Both the position numbers and the translations under genes were made by a program. A model generated the notes under the pieces. That model made no database searches. It worked only from the letters and a program-made list of their open reading frames with translations, and was not told the DNA's origin. A stretch of DNA of 64,000 bases, from positions 3,038,001 through 3,102,000 of the forward strand of contig CP036279.1 of assembly GCA_007748055.1 (NCBI GenBank), in the 5' to 3' direction. Origin of the DNA: Kolteria novifilia (GTDB lineage Bacteria; Planctomycetota; Planctomycetia; Kolteriales; Kolteriaceae). Numbering within the stretch: position 1 is the first letter of the stretch; every line of letters starts with the position of its first letter. Below, one piece after another: positions 1-10,566 of this stretch.

Positions 1-3000
1 TTCCGACCGGGACGCCGGGGAACTTCGAGGCGGAGCCGGTGGCGCGGTAGACCGAGTCGAGCAAGACCTCCGCGGGCAGTCGACGCGCGATCGCGTGCGA
101 GAAGTTGATCTTGTCGTCCTCGTTCCACTTGTTGGTCTTCGCGGAGAGCTGATAGACCCGCGAGGTGCAGATCTTCTTGATGACGTGACGGGTGTCGAAG
201 CCGCTGTCGACAAACTCCTTGGTGAGGTAGTCGAGCAGTTCGGGGTTGGTCGGCGGGTTGCCGGCACGGATGTCGTCGATCGGTTCGATGATGCCGACGC
301 CGAAGAGATATCCCCAGAGCCGGTTGACGTAGCTGGTCGCGAAGTAGGGATTGGTCGGCGAGGTCATCCACGCGGCGAGTTGCTCGCGTCGGGTCGCTCC
401 CTCGGAGCAGCCGTGCTCGCAGTCGAAGGGGAACTTGGGAGCGGTGACGGTGCCGGTCCGCTCGTGCTTGATGTCCCCTTCGGTCTTGTCGTAGACGATC
501 TCATAGTAGGGCTTGGAGCCTTCGACCGCGGTACCGCCGATGCGGCGTTTGCCGCTCTTCGGGTCGGTTTTGAGACCGATCTGGGCGAAGTAGGCGGCCG
601 TCTCGTAGTACTGGTCCTGCGTCCAGCGTTCGAACGGATGGTCGTGGCACTTGTTGCAGTTGAAGCGAATCGCCAGGAACAAGTGCGTCGTGTTCTCCAT
701 CGTGTCCTGCGGATCGCGCAAAACCTTGAAGTAGGCGGCGGCGGGATTCTCCCGATTCGAGCCGCTGGCGGTGACGATCTCTTTCACGAAACGATCGTAG
801 GGAGTGTTGTTGGCGACATGCTCCTGAATCCAGCTTCGAAGAGCCGCCGCTCCCTCGGCGCCCAGGAACTTGCGATTGACCTGCAGGAGGTCGGCCCACT
901 TGTTGGTCCAGAAGTGGACGTAGTCGTCGCTGGCGATGAGCCGGTCGACGAGTTCCTCACGTTTGACGCGGGTGTCGCGCTTGTCGTCGATGAATTGGCG
1001 GACTTGGGCGGCCGTCGGCGGCATGCCCGTCAAGTCGAGCGTGACCCGACGAATGAATTCGGCGTCGGTGCAGAGTTGCGAGGGGCGGATCTTCATCCGA
1101 TTCCACTTCGCGGCGACGAGTTCGTCGATCTTGTTGTTGGCCGGCGGCTGTTGCCACGCGAACTCGGAGCGATCGCCCATCACCGTCAGCGTCGTGGCGG
1201 CGTAAGCCCCTTCGTAGCGAGCGAGAATCGGTGCCTCGCCACGCCGAACCGCGGTCATCATTCCGCCGGGAGCCGCGGTCGCGACTTCACTATTGCCGCT
1301 TTCGATGAAGGCTTCTCGCGTGACGTCGCGTGAGGTGCCGTCGGCGTAGGTCGCGACGATCCGCACTTGCTGCTTCTCGTCGGGACGCTGGACGACCGGC
1401 TTGGTCGGGAAGACTTCGATCGCGGTCACTTTCGGCGTCGCGAGATCGAGCTTGGCCCCGTTGGCGATCCAGTTGCGAACGATCGCGTAGTGGTCGTGGC
1501 TTCGGTCGGTCAGCTTGCCGCCGACGTGGGGGACGCTGCCGGTCGCCTTGAGGAGCATGAGGCTGTTGTCGGGATCGGCGAGATTCGTCCGGCGCGACGC
1601 CAAGTCGTCGGTGAAGCCGCGGACGTCAAAGAGCGGGTCGTAGCCGCGAAGAGAGAGCTTGAAGCCGTTCTTGCCATTCGCCGCCCCGTGACAGGTGCCC
1701 TGATTGCAGCCCATGCGCGAGAGGGCGGGATTGACGTCGCGGACGAATTCGGCTTGGTAGCCGGCGGCGACGTTGCTGACCCGGACCGGAACGCTGACGG
1801 AGTGCTTGCCGAGCGCGACGTTGAGATAGCCTTGTCCATCCTTGTTCGAGGAGACGAAGCCCGAGGAGGTGACGCCGATCAGGTCGGCCGACGGCTTGGT
1901 GGTGGCGACTCGGGTGACGTCGATCATCTCGCCGGAGGGAAGTTGGCCGGTGGCGACGAGCTGGACGTACGCGAAGGGCCCGTCGAGTTCGATCGTGGCC
2001 GGCTCCACCTGAAGGGCGACGATCTCGGTGCCCGGCGGAAGCTGTTCGCGGTCCTGGCTCGACTCCGCCTTCGCGGTTGTCGCGGCGAGGGCCTCGTTCT
2101 TCGGAGGCGTGGGAGACGACTCGCTGACCGGGGCGGGGGAGAAGGTGCTGGTGATCTTGCCCGTCTCGGTCTCGATGATGCGCACCTTGCCGTCGGAACC
2201 GGTGGCGGCGAGATGCCGACCATCGGGATGGAACGCGACCGCGTAGGCACTCGCCTCGGGGAGCTTCACGTTGGCGATCTCCTTGACGCCGTCGGTGAAG
2301 TGCTTGTCGAGTTTTTCTTTCTCCTGCGGATTGAGGTTTCGCTTTTCGTGGAGCGTTTTGATGTCCTTCGGGAGGGCGGTGTCGAACTCGTAGGAGTAGA
2401 TCGCCACTTCGCCGGTACCGTCGAGGCTGCTGGCGGCGGCGATGCGCTTGCCGTCCTTGCTGACGTCGACGTCGAAGACACGGCCCTTCATCGACGGCAT
2501 GTAGCGGATCAAGTTGGCGTCGTCGCCGATGACTCGCTTGGTCAGCCGGTGCATGCGGTAGACCTTGACCACGCCGTCGGAGCCACCCACGACGATTTCG
2601 TCGCGACTAGGATGGCGGGCGACCGAGAGGATGCCTCCCTTGAGGACGCCGGGCGTGATCGAGGTGATGTTGTCGACAAAGCGTTCGCTGGCGACTTCGG
2701 TCAACTTGGCGGTCATGTCGCGGCCGACCGATGCCAGATGAGAACCATCGGCGGAGAAGACGGTGTCACGGACCCAGTCGTTGTGAGCCCCTTGGAAGAG
2801 GACTTGTTCGCCGGTGGTCGCGTCGATGGCTCGGACGGAGTTGTCGGCGCCGCCGAAGGCGATGTACTTGCCGTCGGGGGACCAACTGCCGCCATAGACG
2901 GTGTCGTACGTGACCGGCGTCGAGAGTACGAGCTTCTGTTTGGGCACGAACCAGACTTGGATCTCGCCCATGCGGCCGGGATTGCCGCCAGTGACTGCGA

Positions 3001-3613
3001 GCTTCTGTCCGTCGGGAGAGAAGCGGACCGACTCGATCCGTTCCGCCATGCCGACGAGCCGTCCGACCAGTTCCGAGCCGTCGGCTTTGAGAAGCAGGAC
3101 CTCGTGATAGCCGGCGACCGCCAAGAGTTTGCCGTCAGGGGAGAAGTCGATCGCGGTGATGACAGGCGGACGGGTATAGATCGGCGGGTGATCCTTGTCG
3201 TAGCGCTGTTTGGCGCCCTCGGGGGTGTCGTCGATCGCCCCTTGCTTGATCCATTTGGAGATGAGAGCGATGTCGGTCTGGGCGAGTGGTTTCTCGCCTC
3301 GGGGCATCTCGGCCTTCCCGTCGACGATGGTGATCAAATCGACGAGATAACTCTCCTTGGGCTTATGGGCGACGATCGCGGCCGAATCGCTCTCGCCCCC
3401 CTTGAGCAGACGCCCGAAGTTGGTCATGTCGTACTTGCCGCCCGCCTTGGCCGGCTGGTGGCAGCCCTGGCAGTGTTCTTGAAAGATCGGTCGGATCTGT
3501 TCGTAATAGCTGATCTTCGCGTCGGAAGTCGTCTCTTCGGCGCGGAGCGATCCGGCGAGGAAGGGGAGGGTGAGCAGGCAAGTACCGAAGGTCAGTCGAG
3601 CAACAATCGCCAT
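1..3613 (-). CDS. PSC1/WD40/PSD1 cytochrome-c-like protein (partial)
   Basis: Large secreted protein of a planctomycete-specific architecture; the 3' end lies beyond the window, and about 1204 residues are visible. It starts at an ATG followed by a signal peptide ending near LRAEE. A planctomycete cytochrome C (PSC1) domain follows, with CQGCH at residues 48-52. WD40-like repeats span about residues 140-520 and a Big-2-like beta domain follows. A second haem-type motif (CNQGTCH) is near residue 635. DUF1549 begins near residue 845 and holds CNKCHDHP near 988; DUF1553 begins near 1075 and is cut. The family is abundant in Planctomycetes and its role is unproven; extracellular electron transfer or polysaccharide handling has been suggested. 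The long open frames on the opposite strand are codon-bias shadows. Confidence 0.9.
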   Translation of the reverse strand, partial: MAIVARLTFGTCLLTLPFLAGSLRAEETTSDAKISYYEQIRPIFQEHCQGCHQPAKAGGKYDMTNFGRLLKGGESDSAAIVAHKPKESYLVDLITIVDGKAEMPRGEKPLAQTDIALISKWIKQGAIDDTPEGAKQRYDKDHPPIYTRPPVITAIDFSPDGKLLAVAGYHEVLLLKADGSELVGRLVGMAERIESVRFSPDGQKLAVTGGNPGRMGEIQVWFVPKQKLVLSTPVTYDTVYGGSWSPDGKYIAFGGADNSVRAIDATTGEQVLFQGAHNDWVRDTVFSADGSHLASVGRDMTAKLTEVASERFVDNITSITPGVLKGGILSVARHPSRDEIVVGGSDGVVKVYRMHRLTKRVIGDDANLIRYMPSMKGRVFDVDVSKDGKRIAAASSLDGTGEVAIYSYEFDTALPKDIKTLHEKRNLNPQEKEKLDKHFTDGVKEIANVKLPEASAYAVAFHPDGRHLAATGSDGKVRIIETETGKITSTFSPAPVSESSPTPPKNEALAATTAKAESSQDREQLPPGTEIVALQVEPATIELDGPFAYVQLVATGQLPSGEMIDVTRVATTKPSADLIGVTSSGFVSSNKDGQGYLNVALGKHSVSVPVRVSNVAAGYQAEFVRDVNPALSRMGCNQGTCHGAANGKNGFKLSLRGYDPLFDVRGFTDDLASRRTNLADPDNSLMLLKATGSVPHVGGKLTDRSHDHYAIVRNWIANGAKLDLATPKVTAIEVFPTKPVVQRPDEKQQVRIVATYADGTSRDVTREAFIESGNSEVATAAPGGMMTAVRRGEAPILARYEGAYAATTLTVMGDRSEFAWQQPPANNKIDELVAAKWNRMKIRPSQLCTDAEFIRRVTLDLTGMPPTAAQVRQFIDDKRDTRVKREELVDRLIASDDYVHFWTNKWADLLQVNRKFLGAEGAAALRSWIQEHVANNTPYDRFVKEIVTASGSNRENPAAAYFKVLRDPQDTMENTTHLFLAIRFNCNKCHDHPFERWTQDQYYETAAYFAQIGLKTDPKSGKRRIGGTAVEGSKPYYEIVYDKTEGDIKHERTGTVTAPKFPFDCEHGCSEGATRREQLAAWMTSPTNPYFATSYVNRLWGYLFGVGIIEPIDDIRAGNPPTNPELLDYLTKEFVDSGFDTRHVIKKICTSRVYQLSAKTNKWNEDDKINFSHAIARRLPAEVLLDSVYRATGSASKFPGVPVG

Positions 3614-4359
3614 CTTCAGAGCACCTCGTCACTGGGGGGTGTGAACCCTTGGCTGTTGGAGAGGTGAAGACGAAGTGATCGCGGAAGAGGCTGCGGGCGA
3701 GCATGCCTTGATCCATCCCCAGGAAGAGTCAATCCCCATTGGATGCCCCATGCGCGGCCGGCGACGCCGACGGCGATCGGAGTACCCGTGGAAACTGAAG
3801 CCCCCCCCCTTGGCGAAACACTTGTCCCCGATCTCCATCGGAGCCTGATGTCAGCTAAGTGGTACGACAGGTATCGTTGAGGACGTCGTGGGTGGGTGGT
3901 CGATAACCCATGCTGGTAGGAACGAGAATATCCCCGCTACGTTGACGAACCCTACGTCACCTGTGGACCACGTTTCCTCGTCATCGACATAGTCACGGAC
4001 CCCACAATCGCGATGGGTACACGCTGCTATCTCGGTGAGCGAATCCTTGTATGGTTAAGGGTGGCCGTTAGAGCGGTGCCAGCAGGTAAGCCGACTCATC
4101 GCGAGTCGCCTCTCCCCGATCGGGGAGTCACCTGAACCAGCACAGTCCCTCTTGATAAAGATGGGTAGCTCGTCCACGTATTATTCTGAATGCTGACAAT
4201 CGGGATGTCAAGCGTTACTCCCGATTAATCATTGTTCGATCTTCGGCGGACGTCGCCGACGTCTTACCATCGATCGTCCATCGCTCTCTTTTCGCTCGTT
4301 TTCGCGCAGAACTCGACCCGTTCCGAACAGAAAACCAAACGAAGTGACTCGCAAATGAT
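3614..4359. other. Intergenic region with two adjacent hairpins
   Basis: No convincing coding frame. It separates the divergent PSC1/PSD1 gene start from the 3' end of the LacI-type regulator. At 4092-4108 there is a 6-bp stem (CGACTC/GAGTCG), followed directly by a 16-bp perfect palindrome CTCCCCGATCGGGGAG at 4112-4127. These may form a terminator or an operator. No tRNA fold was recognised. Confidence 0.5.
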
Positions 4360-5460
4360 TCACTTTCGCGCCGATTCGCGCCTTTTTCGCCACGGGCCGA
4401 TCGAGGCGCGGACAATCAATTCCGTCGGAACCCGGTACCGCTTGAGACGGGCCCGGCTGGTGCTATCGATTTGATCGAAGAGGGCGTCGGCGGCGATTCG
4501 CCCCAAGCCCGCGACATCTTGCCGCACCGTTGACAAGGGCGTCGCCAAAAAGGGTGCGTAAGGACTCTCGTCGAATGCGATCAGTGACAAGTCGTCGGGA
4601 ATCGTGCGACCGAGCACTCGCGCCGCTTCCAAGGCCCCCAAGGCGATCTGGTTACTAAACGCGAAGAGCGCCGAGACCTCGGGGCGTTCCCCGAGCAGTC
4701 GCGACGCCGCCCTTAGCCCCGAATCCTTGCCGAAGTCCTCACCCAGAATCCACTCTTCGTCGAACGGGAGCTTGGCCTTCTTAAACGCCTCGCGGCAACC
4801 GGCGAGACGCTCCTCATTGGGGAGCGTGCCCGGTTGCCCTTGCAGGCAGCCGATTTGCGTATGGCCCTGACCGATCAACGTCTCCATCGCGTGCCGGGCC
4901 CCTTCGCGGTGGTCGGAGGTGACGCTGGTAAGCTCGAGATCGAGGATGCAGCGATCGACTTGAACCGCCGGCATGTCGCCGTGAACCAATGGCTCCAAGT
5001 GTGCCAAGGACGCGCCGACCGGACAGATCAGCAGGCCCTCAATGCGCCGCGCGAGCAAATGCTGCAGAATCTCCTCCTCGGCCGGCGTCTGTTCCAGGCT
5101 CTCGGCCAGCAGGACCGCATAGCCCCGCTTCCGCGCGAGCCGGGTCACCTCACGGGCGATGGCGGCGAAGAACGGGTTGCCGATGTCGGGGACCAGGACG
5201 CCGATCGAGTTGGTCCGCTGGCTACGAAGACTCTGGGCGACGCGATTGGGGCTGAACTTCAGCTTGCGGGCCGCTTCCTGCACCGCCAGGGCGGTTTCCT
5301 CGCTGATGCGGTAGTCGCGCCACTTTCCGTTGAGCGCCCGGGAAGCGGTCGCCATCGAGACACCGACCGCCTCGGCGATCTGTTTTAGCGTTGCTTGTTC
5401 ACGAGCCATCCGTCGCGGCGATCTCCGATATTGACGATATTCCTGCGGCCCTCGGGCCAT
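4360..5460 (-). CDS. LacI-family transcriptional regulator
   Basis: Sugar-responsive DNA-binding repressor or activator. The LacI helix-turn-helix (TLKQIAEAVGVSMATASRAL) sits near the N-terminus, followed by a hinge helix (SPNRVAQSLRSQRT) and a periplasmic-binding-protein-like domain starting at SIGVLVPDIGNPFF. The ATG at 5460 is preferred because AAGGAG lies 5 nt upstream. An internal ATG at 5409 gives the shorter N-terminus usual for LacI proteins, so the first 17 residues are uncertain. The gene is divergent from the DUF1559 gene. In planctomycetes such regulators are often solitary; no sugar operon is adjacent, so the target is unknown. Confidence 0.88.
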   Translation of the reverse strand: MARGPQEYRQYRRSPRRMAREQATLKQIAEAVGVSMATASRALNGKWRDYRISEETALAVQEAARKLKFSPNRVAQSLRSQRTNSIGVLVPDIGNPFFAAIAREVTRLARKRGYAVLLAESLEQTPAEEEILQHLLARRIEGLLICPVGASLAHLEPLVHGDMPAVQVDRCILDLELTSVTSDHREGARHAMETLIGQGHTQIGCLQGQPGTLPNEERLAGCREAFKKAKLPFDEEWILGEDFGKDSGLRAASRLLGERPEVSALFAFSNQIALGALEAARVLGRTIPDDLSLIAFDESPYAPFLATPLSTVRQDVAGLGRIAADALFDQIDSTSRARLKRYRVPTELIVRASIGPWRKRRESARK

Positions 5461-5807
5461 CCTACTCCTTGCGAGGAGACTTAGCGACTCGAAGATCGTC
5501 GCCTCGGGCAATGCGCGTTGACCCAACTTCGCAAACTACTGATAATAAAGCCCCACGGGAACCACGCCTCGCAGGCGATCAACACAGGGTGACATCGAAT
5601 CGTCCATTGGTCCGCGATATAAACTCTCGCTGGCCCCAGGGCCGCGCTGGCGACGTCCATGACCATTCGATCCGAGCCGAGCTCACTGGCACCGGTGCTT
5701 CGCACGATTCTTCGTGATGAGCATCCGCCTATCGTTGGCCATGCAAGGGGGTCGAATTCTCGATGATCAGGGGAATGATCGTCGAGTCTTTCTAAAGGGG
5801 GGGAACA
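5461..5807. other. Divergent intergenic region
   Basis: A space of about 350 bp between the divergent LacI-type regulator and the DUF1559 gene. It must hold both promoters. A purine-rich ribosome binding site (AAAGGGGGGG) lies just before the DUF1559 start. I see no clear operator palindrome, RNA gene or extra coding frame. Confidence 0.4.
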
Positions 5808-6848
5808 ATGAAGACCTCGCGTCGAGCGTTCACGCTGGTCGAACTGCTGGTGGTGATCGCGATTATCGGAGTCCTGGTGGCGTTGCTCTTGCCGGCGGTC
5901 CAGCAGGCCCGCGAAGCGGCCCGCCGTGGCCAGTGCTCCAACAACATGAAGCAGGTCGGCATCGCCCTGCACGCGTACGTCGACGCTCACGGTGTCTTCC
6001 CGCCCGGCCAAATCAACAACATGTCCTCTCCCCCGGCTTCGAGTGTCGGCGCCGCCCGCTATGTCGGCGTTGGGCCCGGCGCCTTGATCTTGCCCTATGT
6101 CGACGCGACCAACGTTTGGGAACAGATCGACTTCACGCAGAGCATGCTCTCGGTGGCGAGCCAGGGTGTTCTTGGGACCGGCGGCACCAACGGGCCCGCC
6201 CGCATGACCAAGATCGCGACCTATCTCTGTCCTTCCGATCGACCGTTCGCCGGCAACGGCCCTGGGACGAACGTCGTCTTCAGCGCCGGCCCGTCGCTCT
6301 ACTGGAATGTCAGTTCCGCCGGTCAGATCGGCATGTTCAACGTGCCGTGGCTTTCGACGGGGGCCGGAACCCGAGTCGTTCGCATGGCCGACATCACCGA
6401 CGGGCTCTCGAAGTCGATCGCCGCGTCAGAGTCGATTGTCGGGGATGGCCAGACGGGTAATCCCGATCTCCAAGCCGACGTGATTCGCAACGTCGGGATC
6501 GGATCGAACCCGGAGACGTTCTGGACGCGAGCCCAACTCGACGCCTACGGCCAAGCGGCGCTTAGCGGGGCCAGTGCCTCGACCGACTTTAGCTACAGTC
6601 GCAGCGTTTGGATCAATGGACTTCCCGGAATCTCGGTCTTCAACACGATGGACACGCCCAACCCAGCCTATCCCGATGGGATCGCGTGCAGTGGTTGTTG
6701 GTGGAATGACAATCGGGGAATCTTCTCGGCCCGTAGTCGGCACTCCGGCGGCGTCAACGTCCTGATGGCCGACGGCAGCATCAACTTCGTCAACGATTCG
6801 ATCGATCTGGACACGTGGCAGAACATGGGCGCGATCAGCCAGTACTGA
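5808..6848 (+). CDS. DUF1559 pseudopilin-like protein
   Basis: 346 residues with an N-terminal type II/type IV pseudopilin methylation motif ([19 protein letters not shown]) and the DUF1559 body, starting with [12 protein letters not shown]. The C-terminal H-X9-DG signature is visible as [13 protein letters not shown] followed by [11 protein letters not shown]1559 proteins occur in tens to hundreds of copies per genome in Planctomycetes. They are probably membrane-anchored or pilus-like surface proteins processed by a prepilin peptidase. A strong purine-rich ribosome binding site supports the start. The small lipoprotein gene downstream is a frequent partner of this family. Confidence 0.92.
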   Translation: MKTSRRAFTLVELLVVIAIIGVLVALLLPAVQQAREAARRGQCSNNMKQVGIALHAYVDAHGVFPPGQINNMSSPPASSVGAARYVGVGPGALILPYVDATNVWEQIDFTQSMLSVASQGVLGTGGTNGPARMTKIATYLCPSDRPFAGNGPGTNVVFSAGPSLYWNVSSAGQIGMFNVPWLSTGAGTRVVRMADITDGLSKSIAASESIVGDGQTGNPDLQADVIRNVGIGSNPETFWTRAQLDAYGQAALSGASASTDFSYSRSVWINGLPGISVFNTMDTPNPAYPDGIACSGCWWNDNRGIFSARSRHSGGVNVLMADGSINFVNDSIDLDTWQNMGAISQY

Positions 6849-6966
6849 GTCCGTGCCGAAGTCACCATGGCTGCAAGTCTTGTAGGTCAGGCTATTGCCT
6901 GACTCCCCCATGTAGGACAGCGTGAGTTGGGTCTCGGCTCACCATCTTCGGTCTTCGAGGGAACGA

Positions 6967-7338
6967 ATGAGAAACCGATTCACGGCGTTTGGTGCCTCGG
7001 CTTGCCTGGGCCTTGGAGTTCTTCTCGTGCCCGGCTGTGGAGGTTCGGGCTCGTCGTCGGCGCCGAAATCCGCGCAAGCGGTCGTGCCCGAGAGCGATCA
7101 AGAGATTCGCAAGTATCTGTTGAACATCGCCGAGTCGGGCGAAGCGGGCAGTGCGCTGCAGGGCCTTTCCTCGCTCGCCGACAAACTCGCGGAGACCGAT
7201 CCGGAGAAGGCGAAGAAGCTCAAGGCAGGCGTCCGCAGGATGGATGGGGCCGGCTCCCCCGAGGCGGTCAAGAAGGTCGCATCCGAACTGGCCGGCGAGT
7301 TCGGCGCTCCGGAACCGGAAGAGGCGACCAATCCCTGA
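6967..7338 (+). CDS. Small lipoprotein of unknown function
   Basis: 123 residues. The start at 6967 has GAGGG just upstream and gives a lipoprotein signal peptide with lipobox LVPGC at about residues 17-21. The mature part is Ser-rich at first, then mostly helical (EIRKYLLNIAESG, KKLKAGVRRM), and ends in an acidic tail. It lies 118 bp after the DUF1559 gene on the same strand and is probably co-transcribed. The role is unknown; an envelope partner of the pseudopilin-like protein is a guess from position. Confidence 0.75.
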   Translation: MRNRFTAFGASACLGLGVLLVPGCGGSGSSSAPKSAQAVVPESDQEIRKYLLNIAESGEAGSALQGLSSLADKLAETDPEKAKKLKAGVRRMDGAGSPEAVKKVASELAGEFGAPEPEEATNP

Positions 7339-7669
7339 CGGCGTCTTGAGCTGTTCCTTTTCTGTTCTTCACCTCAGGCACCGACGAGTCGCTTGAGGAT
7401 GGGACATCGCCTTTAGGGGCTGCTAGGGGAGGAAGGTGCTCGGCCCATCGCCCGATTTTGCCTGCGCTGCCAGGGAACGATGTTGAAATTGAATGTCAAT
7501 GTCGATACCATCTCGGGGATGGGATTAGCCAGCCTCAACGCCTCCTCTGGCGTGTCCAGCCATCCTGCCTGTTTTTGGGCGACAAACACCGACCAACTCT
7601 CCTCCTCACGCGTCTGGTGAAGCGGTGTACGGTGCCCTTGCCACTCTTCCTTTCGGAGCCAAGGCAGTC
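7339..7669. other. Intergenic region upstream of PepSY-TM gene
   Basis: About 330 bp without a convincing gene. An AT-rich dip near 7480-7510 holds an inverted repeat reported separately as a possible Fur-like box. The remainder shows no RNA fold that I recognise. Confidence 0.4.
7484..7498. promoter_or_regulatory. Possible Fur-like 7-1-7 inverted repeat
   Basis: TGAAATT-G-AATGTCA is a 7-1-7 inverted repeat with 6 of 7 paired positions. It agrees with the classical Fur half-site pattern at about 10 of 14 positions. It sits in a local AT-rich patch about 170 bp before the PepSY-TM gene; proteins of that family are often iron-regulated. The match is by eye and could be chance. Confidence 0.3.
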
Positions 7670-9106
7670 ATGGCGACCATCACGGATAGCGACACGCAAG
7701 CAGACTTCGAAGCTCCTTCCGAGACGGCCACCCAACCGGCAGCCAAACGTCCGATCCCAAAGAAAAAGAGTGCCCTGTCAAAGGGTTGGAAGTCGTCGAT
7801 GATGCTCATCCGACGCGTCCATCTCTATTCGGGGCTCTTCATGTTCCCCTGGGTGCTGCTCTACGGGCTTACCGGGATGTTTTTCAATCATCCCCGTTGG
7901 TTCACCGGCGGGGAGGTGCGGACCTTCCAGGCCGAAGCGGTCGCCGGCGGCGCGTTGGCTCAGATGCCGACGGCGCAGAGCATGGCCGAGGCGGTTGTGG
8001 CCGCGATCAACGAGACGACCGGGGAGGGCGGCAAGCCCAGAGTCGTCTTGACGAGCGATCGGACCCCGGAATACAGCGGCTTCCTGACCTTCAACGTCCA
8101 AGCCGACAAGTCCTCGCACATCGTGACGGTCGATCCGGTGACCGGGCATGGACAAGTCCGCACGACGATCGTCGGGGAACAGGAGACGCCCCTCGAACCG
8201 AAGCCGACGCCTCTCGCGGACGTGCGCCGGGTCGAGCTCGAAACGAACACGATGGCGGCCGCTCAATCGGCGGTTCCCCAAGTGCTTAGCGAACTGGGAT
8301 TGCCTTCGGGAGAAGCCCCTCCACCACGGCGAGCGCCGAGCTTGCTCTTCTCCGCGATGGTCGATGATGAGCCGGTCGCGCTGACCTACAACATGGGCAA
8401 CGGCGCCATCTCCGCGCAACACGAAGATGCCGAGTCTCCCTACACCGTCCGATCGTTGATGACGCGGCTACATCTCAGTCGCGGCTACTCGCCTCACTGG
8501 AACGTGAAGTGGCTGTGGGCGGTCCTCGTCGACGGCATGTTCCTGTCGATGGTCTTTTGGGGGCTCTCGGGCGTCTTGATGTGGTGGCAGATCAAGCGAA
8601 CCCGCTGGCTCGGCGGCGGGTTCCTGCTGGCGAGTCTCGCCCTGACCGTCGTCCTCGTGGCGGGCATGCATGATAGCTTGAGCGCTTCCGGACGCCGAGG
8701 TCGTGGCGCCGGAGGCGGTGGTGGCGCCGCGGCTCGAGGCGGCGCGGCCGCCCAACGCGCCGGAGGTGGCGGTCAGCGGCAAGGAGCCGGTGGCGGTCAT
8801 CAGCATGGCGGAGCCGAAGGGGAACAACGTCAAGTTGGCGGCGCCGACGCGACTCCCGCCGAGGGAGACGGGGGCCGTCGGGGCGTGCGAGCCCAGGGCC
8901 AGGGAGGACGAGGCCGAGGAGGCTTCGGCGGAGGCCAAGGTGGCCGTCGCGGCGGTGGCGAGAATGGTGCCGCTTCCGAAGAAGGTGGACGGCGCGGACG
9001 TGGCGGCATGGGCGGCGGTTTCGGTGGTCGTGGGCGCGGTCGCCGGGGACAAGGCGAGATGGCCGATGACGCCGGGGGCGACGCTCAGGGTAGAGGAGGA
9101 CGCTGA
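7670..9106 (+). CDS. PepSY-TM domain protein with Arg/Gly-rich tail
   Basis: 478 residues. The first transmembrane segment is at about 51-72, starting HLYSGLFMFPW, the typical PepSY_TM entry with a membrane-edge His. A periplasmic PepSY-like stretch follows, then two more transmembrane segments, one ending MVFWGLSGVLMWW and one starting GGGFLLASLALTVV. The family is linked to iron-siderophore uptake and membrane ferric reduction. The last 140 or so residues, from about 337, are almost entirely Gly, Arg, Ala and Gln, with RGG, RGRGG and GGG clusters and one HQH. This tail is not part of the family. The ATG at 7670 was chosen over one 45 nt upstream because AAGG precedes it and no conserved sequence is lost. 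Confidence 0.8.
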   Translation: MATITDSDTQADFEAPSETATQPAAKRPIPKKKSALSKGWKSSMMLIRRVHLYSGLFMFPWVLLYGLTGMFFNHPRWFTGGEVRTFQAEAVAGGALAQMPTAQSMAEAVVAAINETTGEGGKPRVVLTSDRTPEYSGFLTFNVQADKSSHIVTVDPVTGHGQVRTTIVGEQETPLEPKPTPLADVRRVELETNTMAAAQSAVPQVLSELGLPSGEAPPPRRAPSLLFSAMVDDEPVALTYNMGNGAISAQHEDAESPYTVRSLMTRLHLSRGYSPHWNVKWLWAVLVDGMFLSMVFWGLSGVLMWWQIKRTRWLGGGFLLASLALTVVLVAGMHDSLSASGRRGRGAGGGGGAAARGGAAAQRAGGGGQRQGAGGGHQHGGAEGEQRQVGGADATPAEGDGGRRGVRAQGQGGRGRGGFGGGQGGRRGGGENGAASEEGGRRGRGGMGGGFGGRGRGRRGQGEMADDAGGDAQGRGGR

Positions 9107-9549
9107 TTCTGTTGGACACCACGCTGGCCCCTTCCCCAGTGAGTCCATATTGCGCGGACGATCATCCCTCGACGATGAGACGGAGATCGAGCACGCTCAC
9201 GCGATCGACTCGTGAGGCCGAGGGCGTTCAGGCACGCTGCCGATGTTGGTCTTCCGTCGCGGCATCGCGCTCTCTCTCTCGAGAGCCTCGAGAGTCGATT
9301 GGCGAGCGAATCGATTCCGAGAGACCTCTCTTTTCGGGCACTTTTCCCTTCTCGGCATGGAACCCTCGCCCGAAGTCGGGATAATGGCCCGAAAGCTTGT
9401 TGCTCGACTTGCTCGTGTGTGTTCGCGAGGCGAGTCGGACTTGTTGCCCGCCAGAGTCCAACCTCGTTGGCGCCGTCGCTCTCGGATGTCACCCATCGCT
9501 GGAGGTTCGGTGCGACACGAAACCCAATCTCATCACAGGAGCATCGCGG
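9107..9549. other. Intergenic region
   Basis: About 440 bp with no convincing gene between the PepSY-TM gene and the oxidoreductase. A CT/GA-rich stretch with short palindromes (CTCTCGAGAG type) lies near 9270-9300. An AGGAG ribosome binding site ends the region. Nothing else recognised. Confidence 0.4.
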
Positions 9550-10566
9550 ATGGTCAGGATCGGAATCGTTGGGATCGGCTTCATGGGGATGATCCACTAC
9601 CTCGCCGCGAAACGGATCAAGGGGGGCAAGGTGGTCGCGATCGCCACCCGCGACCCGAAGAAGCAAGCTGGTGATTGGACTTCGATCCAAGGGAACTTCG
9701 GCCCGCGTGGCGAGCAAGAGGATCTCAGCGGGATCAAGGTCTACGACGACGCGAAGAAGCTGATCGCCGACGACGAGATCGATTTGGTTCACGTCTGCTT
9801 GCCCAATCATCTGCACACCGACATCACCGCCGCCGCGCTCGCCTCGGGGAAGAACGTCCTGGTCGAGAAGCCGATCGCGCTGTCGCTGGAGGACGCCGAC
9901 AAAATGCTCGCGGCCGCGCAGGAGGCGGGCAAGCAGCTCTTTGTCGGGCACGTCCTGCCCTTCATGCCCGACTTCGGCTTGGCGTACCGGACGATCGTCG
10001 GCGGAGAGTATGGCAAGGTTCGCGCGATGACCCTTCGCCGTCACATCAGCCCGCCAGACTGGTCGGCCGAGCTGCTCGATCCTTCCCTTTCGGGAGGGCC
10101 GATCGTCGACTTGCACATTCACGACACCCACTTCGTGGCGCTCGCGTGCGGGGTTCCGGAAGCGGTCTACTCGCGCGGGCTGGTCGAGAAGGATTCCGTC
10201 AACTACGTCAGCACGCAGTATCTCTATGGCGACGGCGGCCCACAAGTCGTGGCGACCAGTGGAGCGATCGCCGCGAAGTCGCGGCCTTTCACCCATGGGT
10301 TGGAGGTCTACCTCGAACGAGCAACGCTCCAGTACGAGGCGGGGGGGCCGATGACGATCTTCACCGAAGAGGAAGCGGTGACGCCCGACATTCCCGCCGC
10401 CGATCCTATCGATGGTTTCCGCGACGAGATCCAAACCGCGGTCGATGCGGTCACGTCGGGTGCACCGTCGCCGATCCTTGATGGGGCGATGGCGCGCAAC
10501 GCCCTGGCGCTGTGTCTTGCGGAGCGCGATTCGGTCCTGTCGGGCAAGATGGTGGAGACAGGCTGA
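9550..10566 (+). CDS. Gfo/Idh/MocA family oxidoreductase
   Basis: 338 residues, NAD(P)-dependent sugar or polyol dehydrogenase family. An N-terminal Rossmann fold has the dinucleotide motif GIVGIGFMG, and the family EKP motif is present as VEKPIALSLEDADKM. The C-terminal alpha/beta domain carries GGPIVDLHIHDTHF, matching the family pattern around the catalytic His. The ATG at 9550 follows AGGAG and places the Rossmann strand at residue 3; longer upstream frames add unrelated sequence. These enzymes are greatly expanded in Planctomycetes. The substrate cannot be told, and the gene stands alone. Confidence 0.92.
   Translation: MVRIGIVGIGFMGMIHYLAAKRIKGGKVVAIATRDPKKQAGDWTSIQGNFGPRGEQEDLSGIKVYDDAKKLIADDEIDLVHVCLPNHLHTDITAAALASGKNVLVEKPIALSLEDADKMLAAAQEAGKQLFVGHVLPFMPDFGLAYRTIVGGEYGKVRAMTLRRHISPPDWSAELLDPSLSGGPIVDLHIHDTHFVALACGVPEAVYSRGLVEKDSVNYVSTQYLYGDGGPQVVATSGAIAAKSRPFTHGLEVYLERATLQYEAGGPMTIFTEEEAVTPDIPAADPIDGFRDEIQTAVDAVTSGAPSPILDGAMARNALALCLAERDSVLSGKMVETG

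Noticed and set aside
95-3667. Long plus-strand open frames of 412 and 766 residues
   Set aside because: They mirror the codon register of the minus-strand PSC1/WD40/PSD1 gene and encode Val/Asp/Arg-rich sequence typical of antisense shadows in GC-rich DNA.
3614-4359. tRNA or other structured RNA gene
   Set aside because: Only short hairpins were found; no cloverleaf or known RNA signature could be traced.
8703-9215. 170-residue plus-strand frame overlapping the PepSY tail
   Set aside because: It is the shifted reading of the same GGN-rich DNA and gives a low-complexity Ala/Val/Glu sequence without a ribosome binding site.
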